NCBI RefSeq assembly: GCF_001886265.1 | Contig: NZ_JXLE01000023.1 | Span: 1 to 39,708 of the forward strand | Reading direction: 5' to 3' | From: Enterococcus thailandicus | GTDB taxonomy: Bacteria; Bacillota; Bacilli; Lactobacillales; Enterococcaceae | DNA length: 39,708 nucleotides | In this document: positions 16,168 through 24,608 of the stretch, one piece after another | Position numbering within the stretch: position 1 is the first letter of the stretch | Layout: the number at the start of each line of letters is the position of its first letter | Notes under the pieces: generated by a model | The model's database searches: none | Seen by the model: only the letters and a program-made list of their open reading frames with translations | Told to the model about the DNA's origin: nothing | Program-made: the position numbers and the translations under genes

Positions 16168-17311
16168 GTCCTATTCCTCCATTTTTTGATAGTTGAAAAG
16201 CAGTAATAAAAATTTCAGATACCAATTCAGCAGCATTTTTCAAGGTTGTTGCTTTCTCCATCGCATCCGGTAAAGAAATTGGCTTTGTTTGAATCGAAAA
16301 AATTCCAGAAAATGGCGAAGATTCATTATTAGTTATACTTTTTTTTCCACAAATAGCAATCACTGGTTTCTGATACTTCTTAGCTAGTTCTGCGATAGCA
16401 AAAGGTACTTTACCAAACAAACTCTGTTGATCGATACTTCCCTCGCCGGTCACCACCACATCTGCTGTTTTCAGCCTGTCTTCAAAGTCAATCAACTCCG
16501 TAACCAATTTAAATCCTGCGTCCATTTTTGCTCCAAGAATAGCCAGTGCTCCTCCCAAGCCGCCGGCAGCTCCTGCACCTTGCAAAGTTGCTAAATCAAT
16601 GTTTAATTCTTTGAGAATCGTTTGACTCAATTTTTCTGCATTTGCATCTAATTGCCGTATCTGTTCGGCTGTTGCGCCCTTTTGTTGAGAAAACACTTGA
16701 AATGCCCCTTGATTACCAAAATAAGGATTGGTTACATCATTTGCCACAATAATTGGTATGTTGGGGAATCTGATTGTTGAAATTTCAATTTCGCTGGCAT
16801 CCAGTAATAAGTTTCCCTCTTCTAAATCGTTTTGTTGCCTGTCAAGAAATGTCGCACCAAATTCTTTCAGCAATCCCAAGCCACCATCAGTAACGCCCGA
16901 TCCGCCCAATGTGATAATCACTTTTTGAAAACCACGTTGCTCTATTTCTTTAATCAGTAACCCGAGCCCTTTTGACGAAGCAGCTTTGACTGTTTCAGCA
17001 CTTGGTTTAATCAAGTCCAAACCCATCGTATCAGCAGACTCAATTAGTGCCTGCCGTTTTCCCTCTGCTCTAAAACTAAGCACTTTGGCATTGATTGGTT
17101 TTCCCATTAGATCAATCGTTGGTATTTCTAAAATTTCCCCGTTTAAAGAATGCTGAACACTTGCTAATGTACCTTCGCCACCATCTGCAATCGCAATTTC
17201 TGTTGTACTTTCCACAAAATCAAGTTGATTCAATTTTTCAGCAACAGCACGATTCAGTTCAATTGAGCTAGCACTTCCTTTGAAGCTATCAATAGCTATG
17301 AGAACCTTCAT
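16154..17311 (-). CDS. glxK: Glycerate kinase (GlxK/GarK type)
   Basis: A 385-residue cytoplasmic kinase of the TIGR00045/GarK family, which uses ATP to convert D-glycerate to 2-phosphoglycerate (class members differ in 2- versus 3-product). Family motifs are clear: KVLIAIDSFKGS at the N-terminus, ADGGEGT around residue 43, LGGSGVTDGGLGLL near 135-148, GAAGGLGGAL near 245 and VVTGEGSIDQQSLFGK near 285. It shares a 4-bp overlap with the upstream phosphorylase gene and a 14-bp overlap with the PTS gene, so it is coupled in the operon. It disposes of the glycerate released by the GH38 or GH13_18 enzyme. Confidence 0.93.
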   Translation of the reverse strand: MKVLIAIDSFKGSASSIELNRAVAEKLNQLDFVESTTEIAIADGGEGTLASVQHSLNGEILEIPTIDLMGKPINAKVLSFRAEGKRQALIESADTMGLDLIKPSAETVKAASSKGLGLLIKEIEQRGFQKVIITLGGSGVTDGGLGLLKEFGATFLDRQQNDLEEGNLLLDASEIEISTIRFPNIPIIVANDVTNPYFGNQGAFQVFSQQKGATAEQIRQLDANAEKLSQTILKELNIDLATLQGAGAAGGLGGALAILGAKMDAGFKLVTELIDFEDRLKTADVVVTGEGSIDQQSLFGKVPFAIAELAKKYQKPVIAICGKKSITNNESSPFSGIFSIQTKPISLPDAMEKATTLKNAAELVSEIFITAFQLSKNGGIGHGFK

Positions 17312-18993
17312 TGTTGTTCACCAACTTTGATCCAAGCAATGCCGTATGGTGCTAATATAAAATTGTTGTCCACTTCTGTCTGAGTTAGAACATTGATTCC
17401 ATTTAAGCCTTCGACTATTTTTTCAGTACCAGTTACATTGGTCAAAGAAATAATTTCAGAGCCATCTTTAGCCGTTCGTTTGAGTGCAAACACTTGCTCA
17501 TCTAAATGTAGTACTTCCTGTTCCCCATACGGAGAAAATGCTTCATAATTCTGACGCTCTTTCAGCAGTCTCGTGATTCCTTCATAAACTGTTTTGCGAT
17601 AAGAATCTATGTCTAATTCCGTAGCTAATTGTTTTGTCTCAATTTTTTGTCGATTGATTCGCCGATTAATACCTGATTCCTCAACACCTTGTAAATCCCC
17701 ACGCGAACCAAAGATGGAATGATAATAAATTGCGGGGACGCCTACAAAGGAAAGCAAAATATTGTGTGCGGCAATCAACTTTTTGGCTGCGAGTTGATCT
17801 GTATCTTCTGACGAACGTAACGCATCGCCATAATTGATATTCAATTCATAAACTGTTTGTGACCCATCAGGATTACTCTTATACGAAACTTTCCCTTGAT
17901 TGTTCAACACTCGTTCAACAATTGTTTCTCGCTCGGTATCATCTAGGATTCCTTCCACTGGTCGCATCCCAATCCCATCATGTGAAGCCAAAAAATTAAA
18001 GAACGTTGCTTCATCTGAAAGAGCATGGATTGTGCTCGCCCACTCAGCTAACTTTTGTGTATTCTCTTGAATAAACGAAAACAGAACTAACGGCGGCAAT
18101 GGAAACTGATACACTTGATTCGCTTCATTATGACCATCACCTAGATACGAAATGTTCTCTTTGTGAGGGACATTTGTTTCAGTAATAATTTGTGTATTTG
18201 GTGAAAAGTGATTCAAGAGTGTTCGCCACATTTTTACGATTTCATGTGTTTTGGGTAAATGCATACAAGTCGTTCCCGAATCTTTCCATAAGAAACCAAT
18301 GGCATCTAAACGAATGGACGACGCACCACGAAACGTATATTCAAGTAAGACTTCGGACAAACGTGCTAACATGATTGGATCTTTTGGATTGACATCCACT
18401 TGATCGTCACTAAATGTGGTCCAAACCTTCTTCTTTTCTCCTTTATCAGTTGAATACTCATGGAACAACGGAGAAGTTCTTGGTCTAGTAACATTTGTGG
18501 TATCAAACTCTTCTTGATACTCAACAAAACTTTGTTCAAAACCTATGTCATTGTTTAAAAACTTTTTGAACCATTCACTCTTAGCCGACATATGGTTAGC
18601 AACAAAGTCATACATCAAACGTTTCTTCTGCGCTAACTTTTTGATGTCATCCCAATCACCCAGCGCTGGATTGATTGTTAAATAATCCGTCACAGAAAAA
18701 CCATCATCTGAGGTAAATGGAAACATAGGTAGCAAATGAACATCTGTGATACTGTCATCCAGATATGTCTGGACTACCTCTCTTAACACTTTTAGTCCTT
18801 TTTCATTACCATTTTGAAAACTATCACCATAAGTGATTAGGTATGCATTTGATTGATCGATTGCTGGATTTTCAGTAAATTTTTTCGTAGCGTATTTTTC
18901 TAATAAATCAGTAAAAAGTTGATTCGCTTGATCGAGATCCTGCTTACTTGTGTATATTTTTTCTAGATGTGCTGCTATTTTTTCTGTTATCAT
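17308..18993 (-). CDS. GH13_18 sucrose-phosphorylase-like enzyme, probably glucosylglycerate phosphorylase
   Basis: A 561-residue GH13 alpha-amylase-fold protein without signal peptide. Catalytic residues are visible: nucleophile Asp230 in SSIRLDAIGF, acid/base Glu272 in ITETNVPHKEN and transition-state Asp339 in ASHDG. The GSRGDLQGVEESGINRRINRQ-like tract near residue 440 fits the phosphorylase subfamily GH13_18, which includes sucrose, sucrose-6'-phosphate, glucosylglycerol and glucosylglycerate phosphorylases. The next gene is a glycerate kinase (4-bp overlap), so glucosylglycerate plus phosphate giving glucose-1-P and glycerate is the best guess. It is first in the operon, divergent from an RpiR regulator. 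How an unphosphorylated substrate would enter through a PTS-only operon is unclear. ATG 18991-18993 follows GAGGTGG. Confidence 0.8.
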   Translation of the reverse strand: MITEKIAAHLEKIYTSKQDLDQANQLFTDLLEKYATKKFTENPAIDQSNAYLITYGDSFQNGNEKGLKVLREVVQTYLDDSITDVHLLPMFPFTSDDGFSVTDYLTINPALGDWDDIKKLAQKKRLMYDFVANHMSAKSEWFKKFLNNDIGFEQSFVEYQEEFDTTNVTRPRTSPLFHEYSTDKGEKKKVWTTFSDDQVDVNPKDPIMLARLSEVLLEYTFRGASSIRLDAIGFLWKDSGTTCMHLPKTHEIVKMWRTLLNHFSPNTQIITETNVPHKENISYLGDGHNEANQVYQFPLPPLVLFSFIQENTQKLAEWASTIHALSDEATFFNFLASHDGIGMRPVEGILDDTERETIVERVLNNQGKVSYKSNPDGSQTVYELNINYGDALRSSEDTDQLAAKKLIAAHNILLSFVGVPAIYYHSIFGSRGDLQGVEESGINRRINRQKIETKQLATELDIDSYRKTVYEGITRLLKERQNYEAFSPYGEQEVLHLDEQVFALKRTAKDGSEIISLTNVTGTEKIVEGLNGINVLTQTEVDNNFILAPYGIAWIKVGEQQ

Positions 18994-19081
18994 AAATCCA
19001 CCTCAATAAATAATTAAAAGCCCTTTCATTTATTACAAACACAGTTATATCACAAAACCGTATTAAAAAAAGTTCAGAAAG

Positions 19082-19095
19082 CGTATAATTATACG
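19082..19095. promoter_or_regulatory. Perfect 14-bp palindrome overlapping the -10 of the RpiR regulator gene
   Basis: CGTATAATTATACG is a perfect palindrome that contains TATAAT at 19084-19089, located 19 bp upstream of the RpiR start codon. It is a good candidate operator for autoregulation by the RpiR protein and, with the 120-bp divergent spacer, for control of the glycosylglycerate operon. A convincing -35 box was not found for either direction. Confidence 0.5.
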
Positions 19096-19113
19096 TCAAG
19101 GGGGAGATACAAA

Positions 19114-19863
19114 ATGGGTGCTATTGAAAATTATTTTGTAACTGATATTGGAAATCTATCTGAAACTGAGAAATATGTTTTTTATTATTTGGACGAACAT
19201 CCTAATCTAGTAAAAAAACTTACTTTATCTGAAATTGCTGAGAAATTAAACACATCAAATACCACGATTATTCGAATGACCAAAAAGCTTGGGCTAGATG
19301 GCTTTTCCAATTTTAAATACTTAGTAGAAAGAATTGTCAGCGACACACAAATTGTTCCGCAAAAGGATCTGGCTGAACGATACCGCTCTTATCTAGATGC
19401 AGTGATAACCGGTACCGATTTAGACAAATTAACGTACATTGCGCAAAAAATCCACGGCGCTTCCACACTCTATGTTGCCGGCGTTGGCATAACAAAGCCG
19501 ATTGCAGAGTACGTCGCCAAGCGATTTTTACAGCTAAATAAGTCCACACTTTATACCTATGAATCACATCTGATTGAGTTGATGCCAACGTTTACCAAAA
19601 AAGATGATATTGTTCTCTTTTTATCGATGAGCGGTGAAACAAAAACAATTATTCAAGCCGTAAAAAAGATGAACTACGTTGAACGAGTTGATCTATTTTC
19701 TATTACGAATAATGGTAATAGTACGCTAGCTAAGTTAACTGATGTTACGCTAAGCTCTTCCATGCCAACAAATATTTATGAAAACTATGACATTACTTCT
19801 CGCTCTGCACTAATGCTTCAAGCTGATTTATTGATTGAAACTTATTTGGGGCTTTATTTTTAA
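19114..19863 (+). CDS. RpiR-family regulator of the glycosylglycerate operon
   Basis: A 249-residue regulator. The N-terminal HTH_6 domain (residues 1-75) includes LTLSEIAEKLNTSNTTIIRMTKKLGLDGFSNFKYL when read in sequence. The C-terminal SIS domain (about 105-235) has STLYVAGVGITKPIAEYVAKR, DDIVLFLSMSGETKTII and an ITNNGNSTLAKLTD block, and binds phosphosugars. It is transcribed divergently from the five-gene operon at 18993, the usual arrangement for a local controller. The ligand is probably a phosphosugar from the pathway, such as phospho-mannosylglycerate or mannose-6-P. RBS AAGGGGGAG precedes the ATG. E. coli uses a GntR protein (MngR) for the same job, so this is a different regulator type on a similar pathway. 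Confidence 0.88.
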   Translation: MGAIENYFVTDIGNLSETEKYVFYYLDEHPNLVKKLTLSEIAEKLNTSNTTIIRMTKKLGLDGFSNFKYLVERIVSDTQIVPQKDLAERYRSYLDAVITGTDLDKLTYIAQKIHGASTLYVAGVGITKPIAEYVAKRFLQLNKSTLYTYESHLIELMPTFTKKDDIVLFLSMSGETKTIIQAVKKMNYVERVDLFSITNNGNSTLAKLTDVTLSSSMPTNIYENYDITSRSALMLQADLLIETYLGLYF

Positions 19864-19918
19864 TTATTGAGAGTTAGTCTAGATTCCTTTCATTAATCAA
19901 TAAAGTTATCTACTGAAT

Positions 19919-19969
19919 AAAATTCCCACGAAAAAGATAGGCGTTACCTAGCTTTTTCGTGGGGAATTT
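19919..19969. terminator. Bidirectional terminator between convergent genes
   Basis: A long hairpin: AAATTCCCACGAAAAAG pairs with CTTTTTCGTGGGGAATTT (one bulge) and an inner AGG/CCT. It lies between the ends of the RpiR gene (plus) and the PAP2-LCP gene (minus), with A/T-rich flanks on both sides. Confidence 0.8.
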
Positions 19970-20013
19970 AAGAAATTACTTTTTATTCACTGACCTCTGC
20001 TAAAATTTCTTCC

Positions 20014-21579
20014 TTACATGTTCAATTGTTTATGCAATAAATCTTTTACTCTTTGGACTTCTTCTTCTGGTATTCTTTGATAAGATATTCCATCATTTCC
20101 AGTGATTCCATCTCCCGTAAAGCCCTCACCTTGGACTTGTTCACTTTCAATAGTTGTTAAGCAAGAATAATAACCTGTTAAGATTTTTTGCATTTGATCG
20201 AAGGTCAGATCCGTCTTCCCATTCTCTCCAATACCGTCCATAATTTTCTGATAACTAAAAACGCTTTTCGTTGATAACATTTTGTCGATCAACAATTCCA
20301 TTACTTCTCGTTGTCTACCTTGACGCCCATAATCACCTGTAGGATCTTCATAACGCATTCGCGAATATTGTAAGGCTTCCCAGCCATCCAAATGTTGCTT
20401 CCCTTTTGGAAAATCAATTCCTTCAGCCGAAAAAGCAAAATCATTATCCACAGTGACTCCACCCACTGCGTCTACCAGTGTCTGCAACCCGTCCATATTG
20501 ACCGACACATAGTGATGAATTGGAATGTCTAAAAACTTTTCAACCGTATTCATAATCATTTCTGGTCCGCCAATTGAATGTGCATGATTGATTTTATCCT
20601 CGTAATCTGCTCCAACGATTTCCACAAACGAATCTCGTGGAATACTGACTAAAGTTGTCTTCTTTGTCTGATTATTCAAGGTTGCCACCATTATTGTATT
20701 TGCCCTGTAGTCGGTTTTTCTTTTCGAATCATTCGCAATTCCCAACAGCAAAATACTCATTGGTTCTGAAGCTTCTGGTGCCTTTGTATTTCCTTTTCGT
20801 TCAACGGGCGAATACATTGAGTCTGCCATCTTTTGACTACTGTGATAAAAGCGCAAAGCAAAGACACTCAAACCAGAAACAATGATAACTAGAACAGTAA
20901 CAAGACTTAGTAAAATTTTTTGCCACGTTGAAAAATGACCTTTTTTAGTTTGTTGAATAGTTAATGTTTCTTGTCGCAAGTATGGATAAAAAAGTCCGGC
21001 TGTTCCAAAAGTAGTACCGTATCCAAGCAACAATCCAGTAAAAACATCACTGAAATAATGGACACCCAAATAAATGCGACCACCAGCAATCATAACGAAT
21101 AAGAAACAGAAACCCAGCTTGATTGATAGAGGAATCTTTTGACTACTGAAAGCATAAACCACAATCATGGAACAAATAAATGTCATGATCAACGCGGAGT
21201 GACCACTCGGAAAACTATAAGAAGAACGTGCAAGATATTGTAATTGATCTGGGCGTGCCCTTTGGATCAACTGTTTTAAGACATAACCAATACCACTAAC
21301 CAATATAAGATTTCCAAAACACCAGATTGCTAATGATTTGCGATTCGTTTTTAGTAAGAAAATTGCTATTACACCAAAAATGAGTACCATTGGAACAATT
21401 GTTGCCACTTTCGCTAACATGCCTACAAAAACAGTTACATAAGTATTGTCTGGTAATCGATATTGGATGAAGATTTGATCCACATGATTAAGCCATGATG
21501 CATTCATCATAACCCCTGTTGTAACAATGATTAGTAAAATCCATGCAACAGTGCTATTTAAAAACAATTTCTTTCGCAT
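20014..21579 (-). CDS. PAP2 phosphatase - LytR-CpsA-Psr (LCP) fusion protein
   Basis: A 521-residue membrane protein made of two enzymes. Residues about 1-205 are a PAP2 lipid phosphatase with six membrane segments and the three active-site motifs: KQLIQRARP (102-110), SFPSGHSA (His127) and GGRIYLGVHYFSD (Arg168, His174, Asp178). After a membrane helix at about 221-243, residues 275-440 are an LCP domain with YRANTIMVATLN, SIPRDSFVEI, KINHAHSIGGPE and YSRMRYEDPTGDYGRQGRQRE. LCP enzymes attach undecaprenyl-linked wall polymers to peptidoglycan outside the cell; PAP2 enzymes dephosphorylate isoprenoid lipids. The fusion suggests coupled polymer transfer and carrier recycling. It starts 16 bp after the RodA-like gene with GAGGATACTTT before ATG, so it is in the SEDS operon behind the M-box. 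Confidence 0.9.
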   Translation of the reverse strand: MRKKLFLNSTVAWILLIIVTTGVMMNASWLNHVDQIFIQYRLPDNTYVTVFVGMLAKVATIVPMVLIFGVIAIFLLKTNRKSLAIWCFGNLILVSGIGYVLKQLIQRARPDQLQYLARSSYSFPSGHSALIMTFICSMIVVYAFSSQKIPLSIKLGFCFLFVMIAGGRIYLGVHYFSDVFTGLLLGYGTTFGTAGLFYPYLRQETLTIQQTKKGHFSTWQKILLSLVTVLVIIVSGLSVFALRFYHSSQKMADSMYSPVERKGNTKAPEASEPMSILLLGIANDSKRKTDYRANTIMVATLNNQTKKTTLVSIPRDSFVEIVGADYEDKINHAHSIGGPEMIMNTVEKFLDIPIHHYVSVNMDGLQTLVDAVGGVTVDNDFAFSAEGIDFPKGKQHLDGWEALQYSRMRYEDPTGDYGRQGRQREVMELLIDKMLSTKSVFSYQKIMDGIGENGKTDLTFDQMQKILTGYYSCLTTIESEQVQGEGFTGDGITGNDGISYQRIPEEEVQRVKDLLHKQLNM

Positions 21580-21595
21580 AAAGTATCCTCACTTT

Positions 21596-22774
21596 TTATT
21601 CTTTTATTTTGTTCATAACAAGCTCTTTTTTCTTGAATCCCATCGTGACGCCCAGCCCAATTCCCAGCACAATCAACGAAGTGCCGCCTTGGCTTAAAAA
21701 GGGTAATGGAATCCCAGTTAGTGGTAAAATACCAATTGCTGCGCCGATGTTTTCAAAAATTTGAAACATCAATCCAAAAACAAACGCCACTGCAAGGTAA
21801 AGGTTCGCTTTATTATTGGTTCTCAAAGCCGCAGAAAGTATTTGATAAAACAAATAGAAATACAGAAAAACGACGAATGCCGCGCCCATAAAACCAAAGC
21901 CCTCACCAACTACAGTGAAGATCATATCTGATTCTCGAACTGGCACATACACAGAGATTCCGCTAATCCCACGTCCAAATAATCCACCGCTACCAATCGC
22001 ATAAAGACTTTGAACTTGCTGATATGCAATCGTGTCACTATATTGAAATGGATCAATCCAAGCACGAACACGGTCTAATTGATAGGTCTTAAAATGTAAG
22101 GAATAAAGTAACTTGTTTCCCCATTCGCTGAACACCAGAACTAACAATGTACTACCTAATGTTGCACCGATACCTGTAATAATCGTCAAAATTTTCCAAT
22201 GCACGCCAGCAATAATAAACAACGCACCTAGGATTGCAATAAAGACTAAACTCGTTCCAAAATCTCGCTGCATAAACATCAACAAAAAGGTTGGCAAACT
22301 GTACATAGCAATCTTGACTAAATAACGCAAATCACTTTTCAAGTCTCTAGTTAAATTTTTTTGAGACCATTCCATTTCATAACTAACTGTCAGCCGTACC
22401 ATAAAAAGAATAAAACTTAGTTTCATCAACTCAGAAGGCTGAAAAGAAAACGAGCCAATTCGCAACCACCGTTTTGTGTTTGTTAAAGCATACATTGCTG
22501 GATCATAAAACCAGTATAAGAGAGCCATTAATCCAAGTGATAACACATACAAAATCGGTGCATATCTTAGTAAGGTTGATACAGGAATCCTGCTGGTGAC
22601 AACTAGCAGGATAAACGAGACAAGACAAAAAATCGTTTGCTTTAGAATAACACGCCTGACATCAACCCCATCCAAATCAGCAGCTATCGCTTGCACTCCT
22701 ATACTCATCAAATAAAAAATGAAAATCGGCAAAAACAGAGAATAGTTAAACTCGTTGCTCAAACGCTTGATCAT
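21596..22774 (-). CDS. RodA-like SEDS peptidoglycan glycosyltransferase
   Basis: A 392-residue polytopic protein of the FtsW/RodA/SpoVE family with about ten membrane segments. Family blocks are present: TKRWLRIGSFSFQPSELMKLSFI, MQRDFGTSLVF, GGLFGRGISGISVYVPVRESDMIFTVVGEGFGF (when read through) containing the conserved catalytic-site Asp, and LPLTGIPLPFLSQGGTS near the C-terminus. SEDS proteins polymerise lipid II together with a class B PBP; no PBP is encoded here. Its ATG overlaps the preceding FtsW-like gene by 29 bp and has GGAGGT 8 bases upstream. Two SEDS genes side by side, away from any dcw or mre cluster, indicate accessory paralogues rather than the housekeeping copies. Confidence 0.87.
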   Translation of the reverse strand: MIKRLSNEFNYSLFLPIFIFYLMSIGVQAIAADLDGVDVRRVILKQTIFCLVSFILLVVTSRIPVSTLLRYAPILYVLSLGLMALLYWFYDPAMYALTNTKRWLRIGSFSFQPSELMKLSFILFMVRLTVSYEMEWSQKNLTRDLKSDLRYLVKIAMYSLPTFLLMFMQRDFGTSLVFIAILGALFIIAGVHWKILTIITGIGATLGSTLLVLVFSEWGNKLLYSLHFKTYQLDRVRAWIDPFQYSDTIAYQQVQSLYAIGSGGLFGRGISGISVYVPVRESDMIFTVVGEGFGFMGAAFVVFLYFYLFYQILSAALRTNNKANLYLAVAFVFGLMFQIFENIGAAIGILPLTGIPLPFLSQGGTSLIVLGIGLGVTMGFKKKELVMNKIKE

Positions 22775-23894
22775 TTACACTTACCTCCGAGGAAAATTTT
22801 AGGCAGATTCCTAAAGCAATCGATAAGAACAAATAACTTGTTCCTCCGTAACTGATAAACGGTAGTGGAATTCCAGTCATCGGAATCAGCCCTAAGATAC
22901 TTGCAATATTGATACTCGTTTGTAAGAGCAACAAAGTGCCAACGCCAAAATAAATCAGACTAATTTGTTGACTGGTTTCTTTTGCTGCTAACATAAACAA
23001 TCGAAGAATGATTAAAAAAAGAAGTCCTAAAACAATTAGTCCGACGATCATTCCCAGTTCTTCTACTAAAATCGAATAAATAAAATCTGTTTCTGCCACT
23101 GGTAGATAACCTTTTTTTGTAATACTATTTCCTAACCCTCGACCAAAGAAGCCACCATTATATAACGCATAATAGGAGTTACTCATCTGAAATCCTTTTC
23201 CATACGGATCTAAAAATGGATCTCTCACTAACTGAATACGGTCATAGGTATGCATGAACAAATTTGGTAAAAGATCATGATTACCTAGAAAAAGGATCAT
23301 TCCACCTACCACTGCAACTCCTGCAATTGTTGCTAGAAAAAGGCCAATTGAAACTTGATAAGGCAATTGTGCTGTTGTAATGATTACTAGTGCGATTCCC
23401 CAAAGAATGATTGCTCCTGTCACTTTTGGTTGAAATAAAATCAATAGTCCACTAAATAAAACTAAAACATAAGGTACCCACATTTCCTTCTTCGTCCGTT
23501 CAATCCGAAAAAAATACGCCAGATAAAGAATCAATGCTACATTCGTTATTTCAGAAGGCTGAAATTGAATACCAGCTAATGAAACCCATCGCTGTGCTCC
23601 GTTGATATTTACGCCAATGACATAAACCAAAATCAAACTAACGATTCCCAAGCCTAGCAGACTTTTGGCAAGGAATCCTTTTAATAAAATTTTCTTTTTT
23701 AGCCGATAGATTCCCGCAATCACAAACCAGCTCATCCCCATAAAAATAGCTTGTTTATAAAATAGCGATAATGCATTTTGCCCCTCAGCTGTCAGTCTGT
23801 ACGAACTTGCACTGAACACAAGTAAGAGCCCGACTACACTCACTCCCAAATAGGGCAATAATAATAGCCAGTCGATCGTTTTTCTTTTTCTCAC
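22746..23894 (-). CDS. FtsW-like SEDS peptidoglycan glycosyltransferase
   Basis: A 382-residue polytopic SEDS protein. Motifs: WLLLLPYLGVSVVGLLLVFSASS at the first helix, GAQRWVSLAGIQFQPSEI, ILFQPKVTGAIIL, GGFFGRGLGNS then KKGYLPVAETDFIYSILVEELG with the conserved Asp, and LIPMTGIPLPFISYGGTS. The start is taken as GTG at 23892-23894 because AAGGAGAG lies about 10 bases upstream; the longer frame beginning at 24011 runs through the leader terminator and riboswitch and is rejected. First gene of a three-gene operon with the RodA-like and PAP2-LCP genes. Likely regulated by Mg2+ through the M-box 120 bp upstream. Confidence 0.87.
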   Translation of the reverse strand: MRKRKTIDWLLLLPYLGVSVVGLLLVFSASSYRLTAEGQNALSLFYKQAIFMGMSWFVIAGIYRLKKKILLKGFLAKSLLGLGIVSLILVYVIGVNINGAQRWVSLAGIQFQPSEITNVALILYLAYFFRIERTKKEMWVPYVLVLFSGLLILFQPKVTGAIILWGIALVIITTAQLPYQVSIGLFLATIAGVAVVGGMILFLGNHDLLPNLFMHTYDRIQLVRDPFLDPYGKGFQMSNSYYALYNGGFFGRGLGNSITKKGYLPVAETDFIYSILVEELGMIVGLIVLGLLFLIILRLFMLAAKETSQQISLIYFGVGTLLLLQTSINIASILGLIPMTGIPLPFISYGGTSYLFLSIALGICLKFSSEVSVNDQAFEQRV

Positions 23895-23954
23895 AATGTT
23901 CTCTCTCCTTTTTAAGCACTTGGTTAAGACGGGAGAGAAACAGTAAATAGCCTC

Positions 23955-24004
23955 AAAAAAAGGACACCAAACGTTAGCTAAAAAAACTAACAAATCTGGT
24001 GTCC
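23955..24004 (-). terminator. Intrinsic terminator of the M-box leader
   Basis: GGACACCA (23962-23969) pairs with TGGTGTCC (23997-24004) and inner GTTAG with CTAAC; seven T follow on the minus strand at 23961-23955. It sits directly 3' of the M-box aptamer and 60 bp before the FtsW-like start, the standard layout of a transcription-attenuating riboswitch. Confidence 0.85.
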
Positions 24005-24011
24005 CACACAA

Positions 24012-24176
24012 TTAATCTCATCGTCTGAGTTTTAGCACTAAACAACGTAAAGAATTTCTCTTAGCTATTTTATGAAAAGCCTTAATCCGACAATTCCTAT
24101 TTTACACATTGGCGTCTTTCGACGTTTCTGCGCAATAGCCTGTGTTTGTTTAGGAGCCTCACCTAACAAGTTTACT
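24012..24176 (-). ncRNA. M-box (ykoK) magnesium riboswitch
   Basis: On the minus strand the leader carries the M-box landmarks in the right order. GTTAGGTGAGGCTCCT lies at 24152-24167, then ACGTCGAAAGACGCCAATG around 24108-24126, and AGTGCTAAAACTC followed by GACGATGAGA at 24015-24042. Helices are conserved with changed bases: CTAAACAA pairs with TTGTTTAG (outer), CTATT with AATAG, and GCGCA with TGTGT. M-boxes bind Mg2+ and normally turn off Mg2+ transporter genes by favouring a terminator. Here the next gene is an FtsW-like SEDS enzyme, not a transporter. Exact ends and the antiterminator pairing were not resolved. Confidence 0.9.
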
Positions 24177-24190
24177 TATATTTATTTAAT

Positions 24191-24218
24191 TTCATAAAAA
24201 GCTTACTTTTTTTTTCAA
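24191..24218 (-). promoter_or_regulatory. Candidate promoter for the M-box leader
   Basis: On the minus strand TTGAAA (24213-24218), a 16-bp spacer and TATGAA (24191-24196) lie about 15-40 bp upstream of the aptamer. The -10 is a weak match. In the rest of 24219-24608 I see no convincing gene; one 40-codon open stretch on the minus strand was not recognised. Confidence 0.35.
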
Positions 24219-24608
24219 GGAATATCAAAATAAATCGTAAAAAAACGAATTTTCTTTAGAGTTGCTTATGAAATCATTTAGAAAAAATTTATATTTGATC
24301 AAAAATGAGACCATAAACAGACGAATTTGTAGTGAATGACTTTAAAAGAACAGGCAGGTGTGCTACTTCTGATTCTGTCAAAGTGTATCTTTCTACTGTT
24401 GTCAGTCCAGCAGCCTATAATTAAACTGGCAATTCTTTTTTGTATTTATGTTATTAACTTGATTAAGTTCTTCCAAGTAACAGATGAACTTCTGTTTAAA
24501 ACCTAAAAGATTTATTTTGTATCAAATTAATTTATCTGATGTCCTTCATTCATAACCAATCCAGCACTCACACATTTTTGCTTTTTTAAACGCAACTTTA
24601 CGTTACAA

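Noticed and set aside
23895-24011. N-terminal extension of the FtsW-like frame to an ATG/GTG at 24011
   Set aside because: It runs through the M-box 3' end and its terminator; the GTG at 23892-23894 has a good binding site.
24300-24425. About 40 open codons on the minus strand upstream of the M-box leader
   Set aside because: Preceded by a stop, no recognisable family and no binding site; probably chance.
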